Assembly (NCBI RefSeq): GCF_000348985.1
Contig: NC_035926.1
Coordinates: 124,001 to 188,000 of the forward strand
Direction of reading: 5' to 3'
DNA length: 64,000 nt
DNA from: Huiozyma naganishii CBS 8797
Taxonomy: Eukaryota; Ascomycota; Saccharomycetes; Saccharomycetales; Saccharomycetaceae
Each line of letters opens with the position of its first letter. Position 1 is the stretch's first letter. This document shows positions 20,356 to 30,608 of this stretch, piece by piece. Below the pieces are notes generated by a model. The model was not told the DNA's origin, did not search any database, and saw only the letters and a program-made list of their open reading frames with translations. The position numbers and the translations under genes were made by a program.

Positions 20356-22902
20356 TTATCTATAAGTGTTTTGCAAAGAATTTACCTGCTGCTGAAGAGC
20401 TTGGTAATTTCCTAAAATATCGTTATTCGTAGTGTTGTTGTTGTTGTTGCTGTTGCTGCCCTGTTGTGTTGGCAATGGCTTCTGAGAGGCCAGTGGACGA
20501 CCAAAGGTATTGTACTGATTCACATTAATACCCTGCGGATGTTGCTGCTGCTGCTGCTGCTGCATATGCTGGGGGTTCATGGGGCTATGCGCAAAATCAC
20601 CTGTATTTTGCATTGGCGAGTATCCATACATTTGTTCTTGCGGTCTTTGCTGCTGCTGCTGCTGTGGGATTAGGTTACTGTGATTGTATGCATTGGGAAC
20701 CATATTCCCATTATTGTGCGAGTACAGCTGCTGCTGCTGTTGTTGTTGTGGCTGCTGCTGCTGATTTGACATTTGATATGATGGGGATCCATTTTGGTTG
20801 ATATTACTGCCTGGAAGGTTCGTCGTACTTTGATGAGGAGAGGGAGAATGAGACAGTAATGATTGAAAATACGTGTTTGCCACATTCCCCGTCTGGGCCA
20901 GATTCGATGAATTATTCGATGGATTGGTGCTCTCTCTCCGAGGAACAACTAAATGATTGCCGTGCAACGGTTGAGGTTGAAATCCCGCATACTGAGTGGG
21001 TGGAGAGCGGATCGGAAACGTGTTTTGTTGAACTAATGGTGGGTTCAAATGCGCTTGGCCCAACGTGTTTTGCTGCGACAGGGGTAACTGAGGTGAGAGC
21101 GACTTAACCCCTAGATCATTGGTATTGTAAATATTAGACTGCGGTATCGGACGGCCTGTAGGTTGTAACACTGGTAAATGCACTTGATTCTGTTGCTGCT
21201 GCATTGTAGGTTGAGGTGACAACACGGGCTGTTGTACTGTAGGCTGCGGAGATAAAATGGGCTGCTGCTGCTGCTGTTGTTGTTGTTGTCGAGGAAAATT
21301 CATGAATTGATCAGCTACTGGAGCTTGTTGATTTCCATAGCCTGTGGCATTTGGACTCAATACCTGATTACTGGTTGGTAAATCAACATGTTGCTGTTTC
21401 ATCAAATAGTTGGCCGACCCTGTAGCAGTAGGCTTCAGTGGTTCTAAAGATGGTCCATTGGAGGAGCCTGCCGTTTGATTTCTATTAACATCGCTGGGGA
21501 TACTCTGCTGGCTATTTACAGGGCTTGTTCCAATATGGCTACGAACCAGATAATTTGCAGAACCAGTTGCAGTAGGTTTCAACGGCTGCAAAACACCATC
21601 AGCTTGAGGAAGACCTTCTTGATTTAATTGTTGGTTGAATTCTTCACGCATGAAATGGTTGGTTGACCCTGTACTGGTGGGCTTCAGTGGCTGCAAGGAT
21701 TCCAAAGGCTGCTGGGAACTGTTTGGTTGCCCTTGACTTATATTATTCAAGTAGAGCGGGGGGAACATAGATGCAGAGTCCGGCCCCCTAATCTGCTTGA
21801 AATGAGACAATGAATCTTGCATATCCTTCAAAACTTCTCTCTCCTCTTCTGTTTCTTGTTGCTCAGTAGGAAGTTTGGAAACGAGCGAGCTGTTGCTTTG
21901 CTTCTTCTTAGCCATTAGTTTGAGTAGCTGGTCCATAGGGAGTGAGAGGTCTAGGTCACCTTCCACAACAGAAGTGTCATCTTCAGGAGATTCAACTTCG
22001 TTATTAGCATTTGAGGGTTCACCTGCACATTCCGCTTCCTGGAAAGTGACGTTCTCAGAGAATCTGACTCTTTTATTTTTAAATACGACGTTGCTTATCC
22101 TTCTTCTTATTCTTTTACCTTGTGATTTCCCCGTTAATAGCAGAGAGGCAAAAGAGTCAAAGTCGACTTTCGCTGGGTCTCCATTTCCCTTATCTGTAGC
22201 TCCATTATCAGGCACCGTATCTTCCACTTCTTCATATACCTCAGCGTTGCTGCTGCTACTCAATATAGGCCTTGGCTTCGGTACCGTAGCTTTTTGTAGA
22301 ATCATTCTTCTTGTCGGTTTGATTCCTTGTGTCAAAGCGACCGAAATCAATCTCAAAACGGCGAAAAACTGTCCAATGTTCAATGCATTTTTGCAAGTCC
22401 TGAATATCGTCATTATCCTTAATTTCAGTTCCTCAGTGATAGTAAAGTTATGCAAAAATTTGAAGATATCAATTAACCTGACCATTTTGCCGTGAGTTTT
22501 CATAGTGATATACTTGTACCACCTGAGATAAGTTCTAATCTCCTCGTGGGTTAGCTGAGTCTGTGAAAGTGACAATGGAACCTTCAAATCATCAGGGGTC
22601 TCCCTATAGTCGCTCCCTGAACCATCAACCACCTGGTGTTGCGGATCACTATTGTTCTGTTTTGCCGGAGGAATCATTTGTTGTGATAGCCCAAATGCGT
22701 TGGAGTCATGCCCTGCATTGTTACTAAACGGCGTGTGATTCTGAGCTGAAGTAGCGAATGGATTGTTCTTGCTCTTTGCAGTAGGGATGGTCTGACCAAA
22801 ATTAAACGAGACCGAGGGAGGTGCTGCAGAATTATTGGTCCTGACCTCTGAGTTATCACCACTAACACTTATCCCTGGCACATTCAGCCAGTCAAACGAC
22901 AT
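20356..22902 (-). CDS. SCD5: Clathrin-linked endocytosis protein Scd5
   Basis: 848 residues (872 in S. cerevisiae), beginning MSFDWLNVPG. Scd5 targets protein phosphatase 1 (Glc7) to cortical actin patches and supports clathrin-mediated endocytosis. Seen: an EH-like helical region (about 105-190), the PP1-docking motif KRVRF (about 277), and three 20-residue repeats of LxPLKPTxTGSxN (about 404, 440 and 490), which are phosphorylation targets of Prk1-type kinases. The C-terminal third is a low-complexity Q/N/P domain with many polyglutamine runs encoded by CAG/CAA. The conserved C-terminal end is Gln/Asn-rich (QGSNSNNNNN). It is paired with MIP1 on the same strand as in S. cerevisiae (YOR329C-YOR330C). 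Confidence 0.95.
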   Translation of the reverse strand: MSFDWLNVPGISVSGDNSEVRTNNSAAPPSVSFNFGQTIPTAKSKNNPFATSAQNHTPFSNNAGHDSNAFGLSQQMIPPAKQNNSDPQHQVVDGSGSDYRETPDDLKVPLSLSQTQLTHEEIRTYLRWYKYITMKTHGKMVRLIDIFKFLHNFTITEELKLRIMTIFRTCKNALNIGQFFAVLRLISVALTQGIKPTRRMILQKATVPKPRPILSSSSNAEVYEEVEDTVPDNGATDKGNGDPAKVDFDSFASLLLTGKSQGKRIRRRISNVVFKNKRVRFSENVTFQEAECAGEPSNANNEVESPEDDTSVVEGDLDLSLPMDQLLKLMAKKKQSNSSLVSKLPTEQQETEEEREVLKDMQDSLSHFKQIRGPDSASMFPPLYLNNISQGQPNSSQQPLESLQPLKPTSTGSTNHFMREEFNQQLNQEGLPQADGVLQPLKPTATGSANYLVRSHIGTSPVNSQQSIPSDVNRNQTAGSSNGPSLEPLKPTATGSANYLMKQQHVDLPTSNQVLSPNATGYGNQQAPVADQFMNFPRQQQQQQQQQPILSPQPTVQQPVLSPQPTMQQQQNQVHLPVLQPTGRPIPQSNIYNTNDLGVKSLSPQLPLSQQNTLGQAHLNPPLVQQNTFPIRSPPTQYAGFQPQPLHGNHLVVPRRESTNPSNNSSNLAQTGNVANTYFQSLLSHSPSPHQSTTNLPGSNINQNGSPSYQMSNQQQQPQQQQQQQLYSHNNGNMVPNAYNHSNLIPQQQQQQRPQEQMYGYSPMQNTGDFAHSPMNPQHMQQQQQQQHPQGINVNQYNTFGRPLASQKPLPTQQGSNSNNNNNTTNNDILGNYQALQQQVNSLQNTYR
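20539..20770 (-). repeat. CAG/CAA trinucleotide tracts in the SCD5 3' end
   Basis: Several pure CTG/TTG runs on the plus strand encode polyglutamine, notably near 20542-20565, 20650-20662 and 20731-20763. A further run is near 21260-21290. These are in frame, and such tracts typically vary in length between strains. Confidence 0.8.
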
Positions 22903-23294
22903 CTTGCAAGATTTATGTATGCTCGAGCGTCTTGACTCTAAAGGATCTATCTTTTAAAAGTAAGATAGAAAGATATTCTCACCCTTTTTTGACCTAATTC
23001 CGCCCAAAGTTTCCAGTGAAAACACACACCTAAATAAAATACTTTGTACCAGTCACAGATTCACAAAGCACTGCTAGCAATCTCCCAGTTCTCTAATCCA
23101 AAGTTTTGCCAATCACCTTATTCTGGTTCCCTGGGAACTTTGATTCAAAAAGAACTGGAAAATAAAAGTTACTCAAACTCTCTTTACCCGGAAAGATTGA
23201 TCCAGGTGCGCAAGGTACTTTGACACAGAGTGTGTTGGATACTGTATATTAGATCAAGCAGCGAGCGTCGTTTTGTTGGCTCGTGCAGTTTTAT
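22903..23294 (-). other. SCD5-MIP1 intergenic region, no gene seen
   Basis: 392 bp between the SCD5 start and the MIP1 stop, both on the minus strand. It should hold the MIP1 terminator and the SCD5 promoter. No gene or clear motif is seen beyond the general AT-richness. Confidence 0.5.
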
Positions 23295-26200
23295 TTACCT
23301 GTATATTGGGTCACCACTTTCGATCTTCCGATTGGCAGCGTAGAACTGGTCATACAGTTTCTGCTTTGCAGAAGATTTTTTGGGCTTGGAATTTGCTTCG
23401 CGTTTGGGCTTGGTAACGTTAAACTCCGGTTTGTTTGTTGGTGGTAAGTTGGCGATGGCTATTCGGTGCAATTCATCGTAGTCTTTCAGGGCGAGTGACT
23501 TTTTTGGCGGCGAACGCTTTTTCTGTACAGGAACGGCAGACAGATTTCTTGTGCTGGTTATAGGAAGAGTAGAGGGATGGCTGTTTTGGCGGGTTGTATA
23601 TTCAGCTTCTCGTCGAGATATCAGCAGGTGTTGATCAGCCAACTCGTCAGTATCAGGTAATATGTAGTTTGTCATAATATTGATCTTTCGGTGCTTGCCC
23701 ATCTTAACCTCTTGAATGTACTCTGCAATGTTATACTCTGCGTCATTTCTGTCCCTGGCAAGTTTCTCCGACGTAAGCTCTCGAATGTACTCTCGTTCCA
23801 GTCTTCCAATTTCTTTCGAGTCCGTTTGAACCTGCATTCTTAGGAAATAATCGAGGAAAGACTTTGAGTAGGACTTGTTGTAGAATTCCAATACAGGTTC
23901 ACGAGGAGAGTACGGTAATTTGAACACGTCAACATCATCGACCGGCGCCCCTAATTGAAAGCCTTCCGTAGACAGAAGCTCAACAATGTTCTTCGTCTCG
24001 CCGTGTGGGATTGGAGTAGGGCTAGATGGTGTTACGCAATCCATGTTCACCTCCTTTCGCATTACTGTGTCGATATCGACAGCAGAGAAAAATGCACAGT
24101 TCTGCGGGAGATCATCAATACCAATCTGTTCGCAGAATATTGCCCTCGTCCACAAATTGCTGATTTGTAATGCAAGAGCCACCCGATATTTATCCTCCTC
24201 CGCTGCCAAGTATCTGATCTCGTCATGGATAGATATGCAGAATCTTGCGCGCAGGCCATACTTCGCTATCAGGTAGTTCATTGAACAACACAATAGATGT
24301 AAGTAGTCCACACCCGATGATTGAATGACCCAATTGATCCTTGACGGTAAAAATGAATTTGCTTTCAGATTTTGCTTCATCAAGGACGACGTAATACTAC
24401 AACCAAGTACCGGAGTTCGAGGTTGATCTTGTTCTGCAATATTCTCCAACTTGTTAAACACGATTGACTCTGAACCACCATACCAAAACTTTTGGAACAC
24501 TTTCGATCGCTTCGACTTTCCCTTTGTATTTTCATATAAACTCACCGCCGTATTCTTAGCGCCCGTTTCCGTCAGAGTAGGACTAAATTTTTTCAGCAAT
24601 TGACCTGCAAACTTGACGCCAGCACCGTAAATCCTACCGTAATTAAAAATCTTCGCTTCATTACGCGAACAACCCAATATCTTTGCTGTTTTTGTGTGCA
24701 AATCTGTACCCTCATGTTTGGTACCTTCTAAACACATCCAACCCATGGCCGTGCCACCGTGTAAATTAAATACGGAATCGCCGACAAGTGAGGCAATCCA
24801 CAACTCCTCGCTGTCAACATCGGCCCCAACAAAACAGTACCCATCCGGCGCCTTTACTTGAGCCTTCAATTCTGAACCAATCCTATTTGCTTTAGCATTT
24901 GAAGCAGTCAACCAAGTATTTTCTACTGCTCTTCTTGTTACCGTGCCCATTGGGATAATTTGAGGTAAAATAATTCCTAAATCGTCTTTACCGGAACTTC
25001 TGTTCCCACTCTTCAAAAGTTTAAACTGGTCCGGGAATGCCTTTTTAGAGACAACAAATTGAGATGTTATCCGCTCCCTAGCAGACATCCAATAAGAACC
25101 AGATGAGTTAATCCTTAGAGCCTCCAGAGCGTAAGGAGAACCAGATGTTAGAATGCCTTTTTCGAAATAATGGATGTAAGGTTTGCTAAGCAACGTGGTA
25201 CAGTTCATGGTTGGTCCATCCGGATGAGGAATTCTGAACAAGACTTCACCTGTCACATTGTACTCATCCTCATACTCCAGCTGTGATTCTTTATCAACAC
25301 ATAGATAATTTTTGGATTCAAAATTCTCTTTCAAATGAATAGGTACAGTAAAGCACCATCCATGAAATTTTGTCCAAACTACGGGATAACCTTCCCAGGA
25401 TAGCTTAAAAAAGATAGGAATTTTCCTAGTTTTTATGGTCACTTGAGGTTTTTGTGATTGACCACTTGGAAACAATGACCTGTACCATTCAGGATATCCT
25501 GGCTTTTTCTGATTTTTATATGGAACACCTTTCTTGGTCATGCGAACAGGGGCAATGGTCCAATCAAGCTGTTTCAACCAAGGGTCATTCTTGACCTTTT
25601 CTGCCAACACATCGGCGTCTTCATCCTTTAGCTTGACAAGATCTTCGATTATTTGGATTATCTTACCCTCAATTTGCTCCTTCGATGATTGGTATAAAGA
25701 TTCTGACCGTTGAACGTAATCGTGCCACTTTTCGCAGGAGGTGGGTAAAATACAACTGCTCAGTGATTTCAAAGCACCAAAAGAAACTGGGTGTGGGCAC
25801 TTTTGCAGAAACAAGGGAAATACTTTATCAAAAACTTTCGAAGTGCACTCGACATCTGTAGCACAATATCCCATCAGTTTCTGAAAATTGCCGATAACAA
25901 CGTTTTTATGCTCGGCTGCGAAAAAATCCCTGGGCTCCTTGTCCATTTTAATTCCACAATGAAATTCAGTAACGTCCCGCAAAGAGTTCATAGAGGACAC
26001 CATGAGCCATGGATCATCTAACGCATCAATATCCTGATCTGCTTGGCGCTCCTCTTCAGTAGCAAGCGGATCTTCCTCCATTCGCTTCTTTCTTTTTTTA
26101 TTTAGCATGTAAAGAGGCCTCTGTCTTGAGGCTAGGCCACAAGAAGCAACATGAAGCGATTGGGTATCCAAAAAAAAGGAATTTGAAGGTGTGAAATTGT

Positions 26201-26963
26201 ATTCCTCAAGCACTCTAGCTCTGTCATATGCCACATTATGCCCAATAACCAGTTTATTTTCATTGGCAGGATTCAGAGGAATCAGATGTTCGAATTTTTC
26301 GCTGGCAGGATCACATATATAAGGCGAGCACCATGAATACCATGCTCTATCTGAGACAGCGGTCGCTAATGTCGGATAATGCGAAATCTTGTACAAAGTT
26401 TCCACATCAAATACAATTGTGTTTTCCTCAGGTACAGGTACACTTTTGGGCTTCTTTCCCGGCTCATATTTTGTCCAACCTGCTTTACGGATCCATTTGT
26501 TGGGCTTTTTTGGTAATGCATCAAATTTGTGCATTGCCATGGATTTATAAGGCTCCGATGCAAAATGCCCTAGTTTCTGGAAGTGCTCATCTAGCGAATT
26601 CCCTTGCAACTTGGGCACATCAAAGGAGATTGGCTCGGTGATGGCAGTCTTCTTACCCAGCAAGTCATGGCTCTTTAAAGAATATTTTGCCAGCTTTAAC
26701 AGTTGATCCCTCTTTTCCGGAGTTAACGTCAGGGTTTTTTTGTCTTTTTGAAGACCAAATAGTTGAGCATGTAACGAATTGCTTAAATACTGGATACCGA
26801 CGGAATTAATTCTCGGCTCCTCCTTATACTTGGAATAGTCATTTGTTGCTTTATCATTAACAATTGAATAGTGACGTCGGATACGATTGGGGTATAAAAA
26901 TCCCAATGCGAAAGGCTGCTTGTGAACAAACCGGCATTTCTGCAGAGATAATTTGGAAAGCAT
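23295..26963 (-). CDS. MIP1: Mitochondrial DNA polymerase gamma Mip1
   Basis: 1222 residues (1254 in S. cerevisiae). It is the family A polymerase that replicates mitochondrial DNA. A basic, hydroxylated N-terminus (MLSKLSLQKCRFVHKQ) fits import. The 3'-5' exonuclease motifs are intact: VFDVET (Exo I, near 190), VIGHNVAYDRARV (Exo II) and YCATDVECTSKVF (Exo III). The polymerase motifs are intact: A GADVDSEELWIASL (near 713), B IFNYGRIYGAG (near 775) and C ISIHDEIRYLA (near 912, with the catalytic HDE). A lysine/proline-rich C-terminal extension of over 150 residues, characteristic of yeast Mip1, follows and ends SGDPIYR. Confidence 0.97.
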   Translation of the reverse strand: MLSKLSLQKCRFVHKQPFALGFLYPNRIRRHYSIVNDKATNDYSKYKEEPRINSVGIQYLSNSLHAQLFGLQKDKKTLTLTPEKRDQLLKLAKYSLKSHDLLGKKTAITEPISFDVPKLQGNSLDEHFQKLGHFASEPYKSMAMHKFDALPKKPNKWIRKAGWTKYEPGKKPKSVPVPEENTIVFDVETLYKISHYPTLATAVSDRAWYSWCSPYICDPASEKFEHLIPLNPANENKLVIGHNVAYDRARVLEEYNFTPSNSFFLDTQSLHVASCGLASRQRPLYMLNKKRKKRMEEDPLATEEERQADQDIDALDDPWLMVSSMNSLRDVTEFHCGIKMDKEPRDFFAAEHKNVVIGNFQKLMGYCATDVECTSKVFDKVFPLFLQKCPHPVSFGALKSLSSCILPTSCEKWHDYVQRSESLYQSSKEQIEGKIIQIIEDLVKLKDEDADVLAEKVKNDPWLKQLDWTIAPVRMTKKGVPYKNQKKPGYPEWYRSLFPSGQSQKPQVTIKTRKIPIFFKLSWEGYPVVWTKFHGWCFTVPIHLKENFESKNYLCVDKESQLEYEDEYNVTGEVLFRIPHPDGPTMNCTTLLSKPYIHYFEKGILTSGSPYALEALRINSSGSYWMSARERITSQFVVSKKAFPDQFKLLKSGNRSSGKDDLGIILPQIIPMGTVTRRAVENTWLTASNAKANRIGSELKAQVKAPDGYCFVGADVDSEELWIASLVGDSVFNLHGGTAMGWMCLEGTKHEGTDLHTKTAKILGCSRNEAKIFNYGRIYGAGVKFAGQLLKKFSPTLTETGAKNTAVSLYENTKGKSKRSKVFQKFWYGGSESIVFNKLENIAEQDQPRTPVLGCSITSSLMKQNLKANSFLPSRINWVIQSSGVDYLHLLCCSMNYLIAKYGLRARFCISIHDEIRYLAAEEDKYRVALALQISNLWTRAIFCEQIGIDDLPQNCAFFSAVDIDTVMRKEVNMDCVTPSSPTPIPHGETKNIVELLSTEGFQLGAPVDDVDVFKLPYSPREPVLEFYNKSYSKSFLDYFLRMQVQTDSKEIGRLEREYIRELTSEKLARDRNDAEYNIAEYIQEVKMGKHRKINIMTNYILPDTDELADQHLLISRREAEYTTRQNSHPSTLPITSTRNLSAVPVQKKRSPPKKSLALKDYDELHRIAIANLPPTNKPEFNVTKPKREANSKPKKSSAKQKLYDQFYAANRKIESGDPIYR

Positions 26964-27543
26964 CTCGACTAATTTTCAGGTAACGCTACAGTCCATGAAA
27001 GCTCGCTGATTGTGTACAAAATGGAGAATTTGCGCTGGTCACAATAAAACGGGCGGGACAGGGGTCTTTTTCGAATGAATTGACTGACAACTCATTGCTC
27101 ATTATGTCTTTTCATACTTTTTTAAACATGTATATTTTTGTTTATTTTTTCTTTACTTGGTACTTTCTTCTCTGTGGTCAAGCCCCGATTAACAGGTACC
27201 GAACAAGTTGCCTAGGTAGAGCTGCGAAAATCAACCATGATAGATCAAACGCAATTAGTGCTAATATGTTTTTGGTATTTGAGGTTTTAAGTGCACAACA
27301 TTCGATACTCCGCAGTAGCATGCATGTTCCAAACTATAACTTTGGCATTGCTGCGTCAAGGCCGTGGTCCTGCGCTTCAAATTGGAATTAAAACTTTAAA
27401 CAAGTCAAGAAAGTTTGTTACATACAAACTTAGAGTTTGATCGGGTCCAACTGGTACCAAAACTCGCTCAAAATCCAACAGCTCATGTGACCTAAGCAAC
27501 TGAATATAGCAAAGCACCTTTTACCAAAAAGTGTACAAAAAAC
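26964..27543 (+). other. MIP1 upstream region up to tRNA-Gly, no further gene seen
   Basis: 580 bp holding the MIP1 promoter (minus strand) and the 5' flank of the tRNA. Small frames exist (up to about 100 codons, starting with non-ATG codons or lacking any feature) and are not supported. Confidence 0.45.
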
Positions 27544-27614
27544 GCGCAAGTGGTTTAGTGGTAAAATCCAACGTTGCCATCGTTGGGCCCCCGGTTCGAT
27601 TCCGGGCTTGCGCA
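27544..27614 (+). tRNA. tRNA-Gly(GCC)
   Basis: 71-nt cloverleaf. The acceptor arms GCGCAAG and CTTGCGC pair fully, followed by discriminator A. The A box is TGGTTTAGTGG and the B box GGTTCGATTCC. The anticodon stem CAACG/CGTTG encloses TTGCCAT, giving anticodon GCC. There is no intron. A T-run (ATTTTATTTTTTC) directly after the gene serves as Pol III terminator. Confidence 0.97.
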
Positions 27615-28559
27615 TTTTATTTTTTCTTGTTTTGGCGAGAATCTTTTTACTGTTTGATAGGGAAGGGCGCTAGGGCTTCAACAGTGTTTTTGCTTCCCAT
27701 AGACAACCTCTCAAATACTTACGAGAGAACCAGTACCCTGTATTAAAGAAACAATGCCAAATCCAGAATAAAACCAGCGACAATTACTGCGGGAACACTA
27801 GCTCCCTAAGAGGGAGATGTTGACCTTGCCCTATTTCCCAGCTGACATAAGCCAAGTTTTCTCGTTCTTACTCTCTCACCGGGCTGCTGTCAAAAATCAG
27901 GAGTATCGGGTATGCACTGAGAGTAGGAAGATGATACCATTGAAGCCTGTTTCTTTCAACAACCGTGAACACCGTACTCTGACTATTTTGTTATCGGGCA
28001 GCGATTTCCATATCGGGAAATTTGATGCGGTGCGTCTCTAATGAGCAGGAAAGCAGTGCAATGTCCGTTATCGGTGTTCACAGGCTTATGGAACCGGAGA
28101 CGCGCCGTGTTGAGATCGCATTGTTAGCTTGCTGTATACCTCCCTCTTTCCCCTCAATCTCAAACGTGTGTCTTATCTGCTGATACGTAATAAAAGGTCC
28201 CACAGCAGATCTTTTATCGCGAAATTGTAGGGGTAGAATTGGATGATGCTGGTAGTGCGGTACAATACCCTATAATGCGATGCAGAGGGGTATCGTTGAA
28301 GAAATGTAATACTATTAAACCACAGGTACGGTATCAGTCGTAACTGCGACATTTCATCATTCTTATCTATCACTTTCATTTTTCAATTGATACTATTTTT
28401 ATTTGGAGCTTCCAACGTGCTTGAGGACTACATATGCAGTTCTCTGTACATATATTTATACGGAGTTATCTTAATGGTTATGATTAGTGGTCGTGTACAT
28501 GTTTTGGGATTTATAGGTTAAGCAAGAAGTAGACATCCAACGTCACAGCAACAGCAACA
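27615..28559 (+). promoter_or_regulatory. UGA4 promoter region with GATA-type sites
   Basis: 945 bp without a supported gene. GATAAG in reverse orientation (CTTATC) occurs at 28172-28177 and 28362-28367, with further TTATC cores near 28214 and 28466. GATA sites are the known targets of Gln3, Gat1 and Dal80 in nitrogen catabolite repression, which controls UGA4 in S. cerevisiae. A TATA-like TATATTTATA lies near 28451-28460, about 100 bp before the start. I did not find a clear Uga3 site. Confidence 0.55.
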
Positions 28560-30275
28560 ATGAGTATAGATAAAAAAGATGACAACTTCGTAGTCATAGA
28601 GCCTGCAGTCTCTATCAGTGAGGGTCATTCAGATGATCTTTACAATCTGGCAAGTCGAGTAAGGACCGTGAGGTCCCATACTGGTGCCGGTGAGGTCAAC
28701 TACATCAACTCCGTGCAATCGGTTTCCGATAACCAACTGCTGGCAGAGATTGGTTACAAACCGGAGTTGAAGAGACAGTTTTCCACTTTACAAGTATTTG
28801 GTATTGCATTCTCCATCATGGGGTTGCTGCCATCGATTGCTTCCGTTATGGCTGGTGGGCTCGCTGGCGGGCCAGTCAGTCTGGTTTGGGGCTGGTTCAG
28901 TTCGTGTATCGGGATTTTGATTGTCGGGATCACCATGGCGGAAAACGCTAGCGCCATCCCTACAGCTGGTGGGATGTACTATTGGACTTATTACTATGCT
29001 CCCAAAAAATACAAGGCAGTACTGTCCTTTGTTGTTGGCTGCTCTAACTCATTGGCCCTGGTGGCCAGTTGTTGCTCCATCAATTATGGGTTTGCAGAAG
29101 AAGTGATGGCTGCCGTCTTCTTAACGTATGATGGTGCCGTCACAGTGACGAGTGGTAAGCTCTATGGTATTTTCGCAGGTGCCACTGTCGTAATGGCAAT
29201 GTGTACGTGTGTTGCGTCGGGAGCAATAGCAAGGTTACAGACGGTGAGTATAGTGTCGAACATTTTTATCATTATTTTGTTTGTTATTGCTGTACCGATC
29301 GGAACCAAGGCGAACATAGGCCACTTCAATGACGGTAAGTACATATTTGGTCACTTTGAGAATTTATCTGATTGGAACAATGGGTTTCTATTTTTCTTGG
29401 CAGGGTTTATGCCAGCAGCTTGGACTATCAGTTCTTTTGATTCATGTGTTCACCAGTCAGAAGAGGCGAAAGATGCTAAGAAGTCAGTTCCTATCGGAAT
29501 CATCGGATCCATCACAGCATGTTGGATATTGGGGTTTCTGATTATTATTTGCTTGTGTGCTTGCATGGACACTGATTTAGACCGTCTAGTTAACAGTGAT
29601 ACCGGTTTCGCCATGGCACAAATTATTTTTGACTCCTTGGGAAAAAGATGGGCTATCGCATTCATGGCGCTAATAGCCTTCTGCCAGTTTCTAATGGGCG
29701 CATCCATTGTCACAGCTATATCAAGACAGATTTGGGCATTTGCTCGTGATGATGGATTGCCATTTTCGAATCTGATCAAATACGTCGATAAAAGGTACCA
29801 AGTCCCATTCAATTCAGTTATTGCAGCAGCTATTACTTCTCTGTTATTAGGGTTGTTATGTCTGATCAACTCTCAAGCAACTGCAGCTTTATTCTCCTTG
29901 TCTGTTGCGGGTGGTTACATTGCTTATTTGATCCCAACTGTTCTGAGACTGACTGTCGGTAGAGATGTATTCCGTCCAGGCCCGTTTTACCTGGGTAAAT
30001 TTTGGTCACCGATCGTCGCCTGGAGCAGCGTGGTTTTCGAAATATGGATAATTTTATTGGAGATGTTCCCAGCACAACAGCACCATATCGACAAATCTAC
30101 AATGAACTACTCATGTGTGATCGGGCCTGGTACGTGCTTACTGGCCTGGATTTATTATCGGGTTTGGAAACATAGAGAATATATTGGTCCCAAGTCTAAC
30201 CTTTCAGACGAAGATTATAAGGAAGCGTTAGGACCTGCTGTTCTTGATGATATTATAATGGGAATGGAACCTTGA
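28560..30275 (+). CDS. UGA4: GABA and polyamine permease Uga4
   Basis: 571 residues, the same length as S. cerevisiae Uga4. It belongs to the amino acid/choline transporter branch of the APC superfamily and should have 12 membrane segments. It imports 4-aminobutyrate, and also delta-aminolevulinate and putrescine. Near-identical stretches to Uga4 include TGAGEVNYI, LLAEIGYKPELKRQFSTLQVFG, SIPTAGGxYYWTYYYAP, FDSCVHQSEEAKDAKKSVPIGII and RPGPFYLGKxWSPIVAW. The N-terminal cytosolic tail is acidic. Downstream it converges on RPS0. Its S. cerevisiae counterpart (YDL210W) lies in a different neighbourhood. Confidence 0.95.
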   Translation: MSIDKKDDNFVVIEPAVSISEGHSDDLYNLASRVRTVRSHTGAGEVNYINSVQSVSDNQLLAEIGYKPELKRQFSTLQVFGIAFSIMGLLPSIASVMAGGLAGGPVSLVWGWFSSCIGILIVGITMAENASAIPTAGGMYYWTYYYAPKKYKAVLSFVVGCSNSLALVASCCSINYGFAEEVMAAVFLTYDGAVTVTSGKLYGIFAGATVVMAMCTCVASGAIARLQTVSIVSNIFIIILFVIAVPIGTKANIGHFNDGKYIFGHFENLSDWNNGFLFFLAGFMPAAWTISSFDSCVHQSEEAKDAKKSVPIGIIGSITACWILGFLIIICLCACMDTDLDRLVNSDTGFAMAQIIFDSLGKRWAIAFMALIAFCQFLMGASIVTAISRQIWAFARDDGLPFSNLIKYVDKRYQVPFNSVIAAAITSLLLGLLCLINSQATAALFSLSVAGGYIAYLIPTVLRLTVGRDVFRPGPFYLGKFWSPIVAWSSVVFEIWIILLEMFPAQQHHIDKSTMNYSCVIGPGTCLLAWIYYRVWKHREYIGPKSNLSDEDYKEALGPAVLDDIIMGMEP

Positions 30276-30608
30276 ATTCTTTCCCTAATGCATGGGTGGG
30301 TTATTATATATATTATTAGACTATGAAGTTATTTTTTTAATTGGCGGCAGTCAAAATGTTGTCTTTTCTCTTCGAACCCAACAGGTTGAATCATCAATTC
30401 TGATACCCAGCTTATCCCTCAACGTTTCATACACACACACATTTATAAATATATGTATTAAGATGATATATGTGTACATATTGCTATTGTAGTAGGGACA
30501 GAGAGGATGAAAATAAACATTACAAACTAAAAAAATACAGTAATAAAGAGTGATGATATCTTTTCAATTTTAAAGATTATATCGGGTAGGAGAGTTTATG
30601 GAACTGAA
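30276..30608 (+). other. UGA4-RPS0 convergent intergenic region
   Basis: 333 bp between two convergent stops. It is AT-rich with TATATA-type polyadenylation signals, for example near 30306-30318 and 30445-30460. No gene is seen. Confidence 0.5.
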
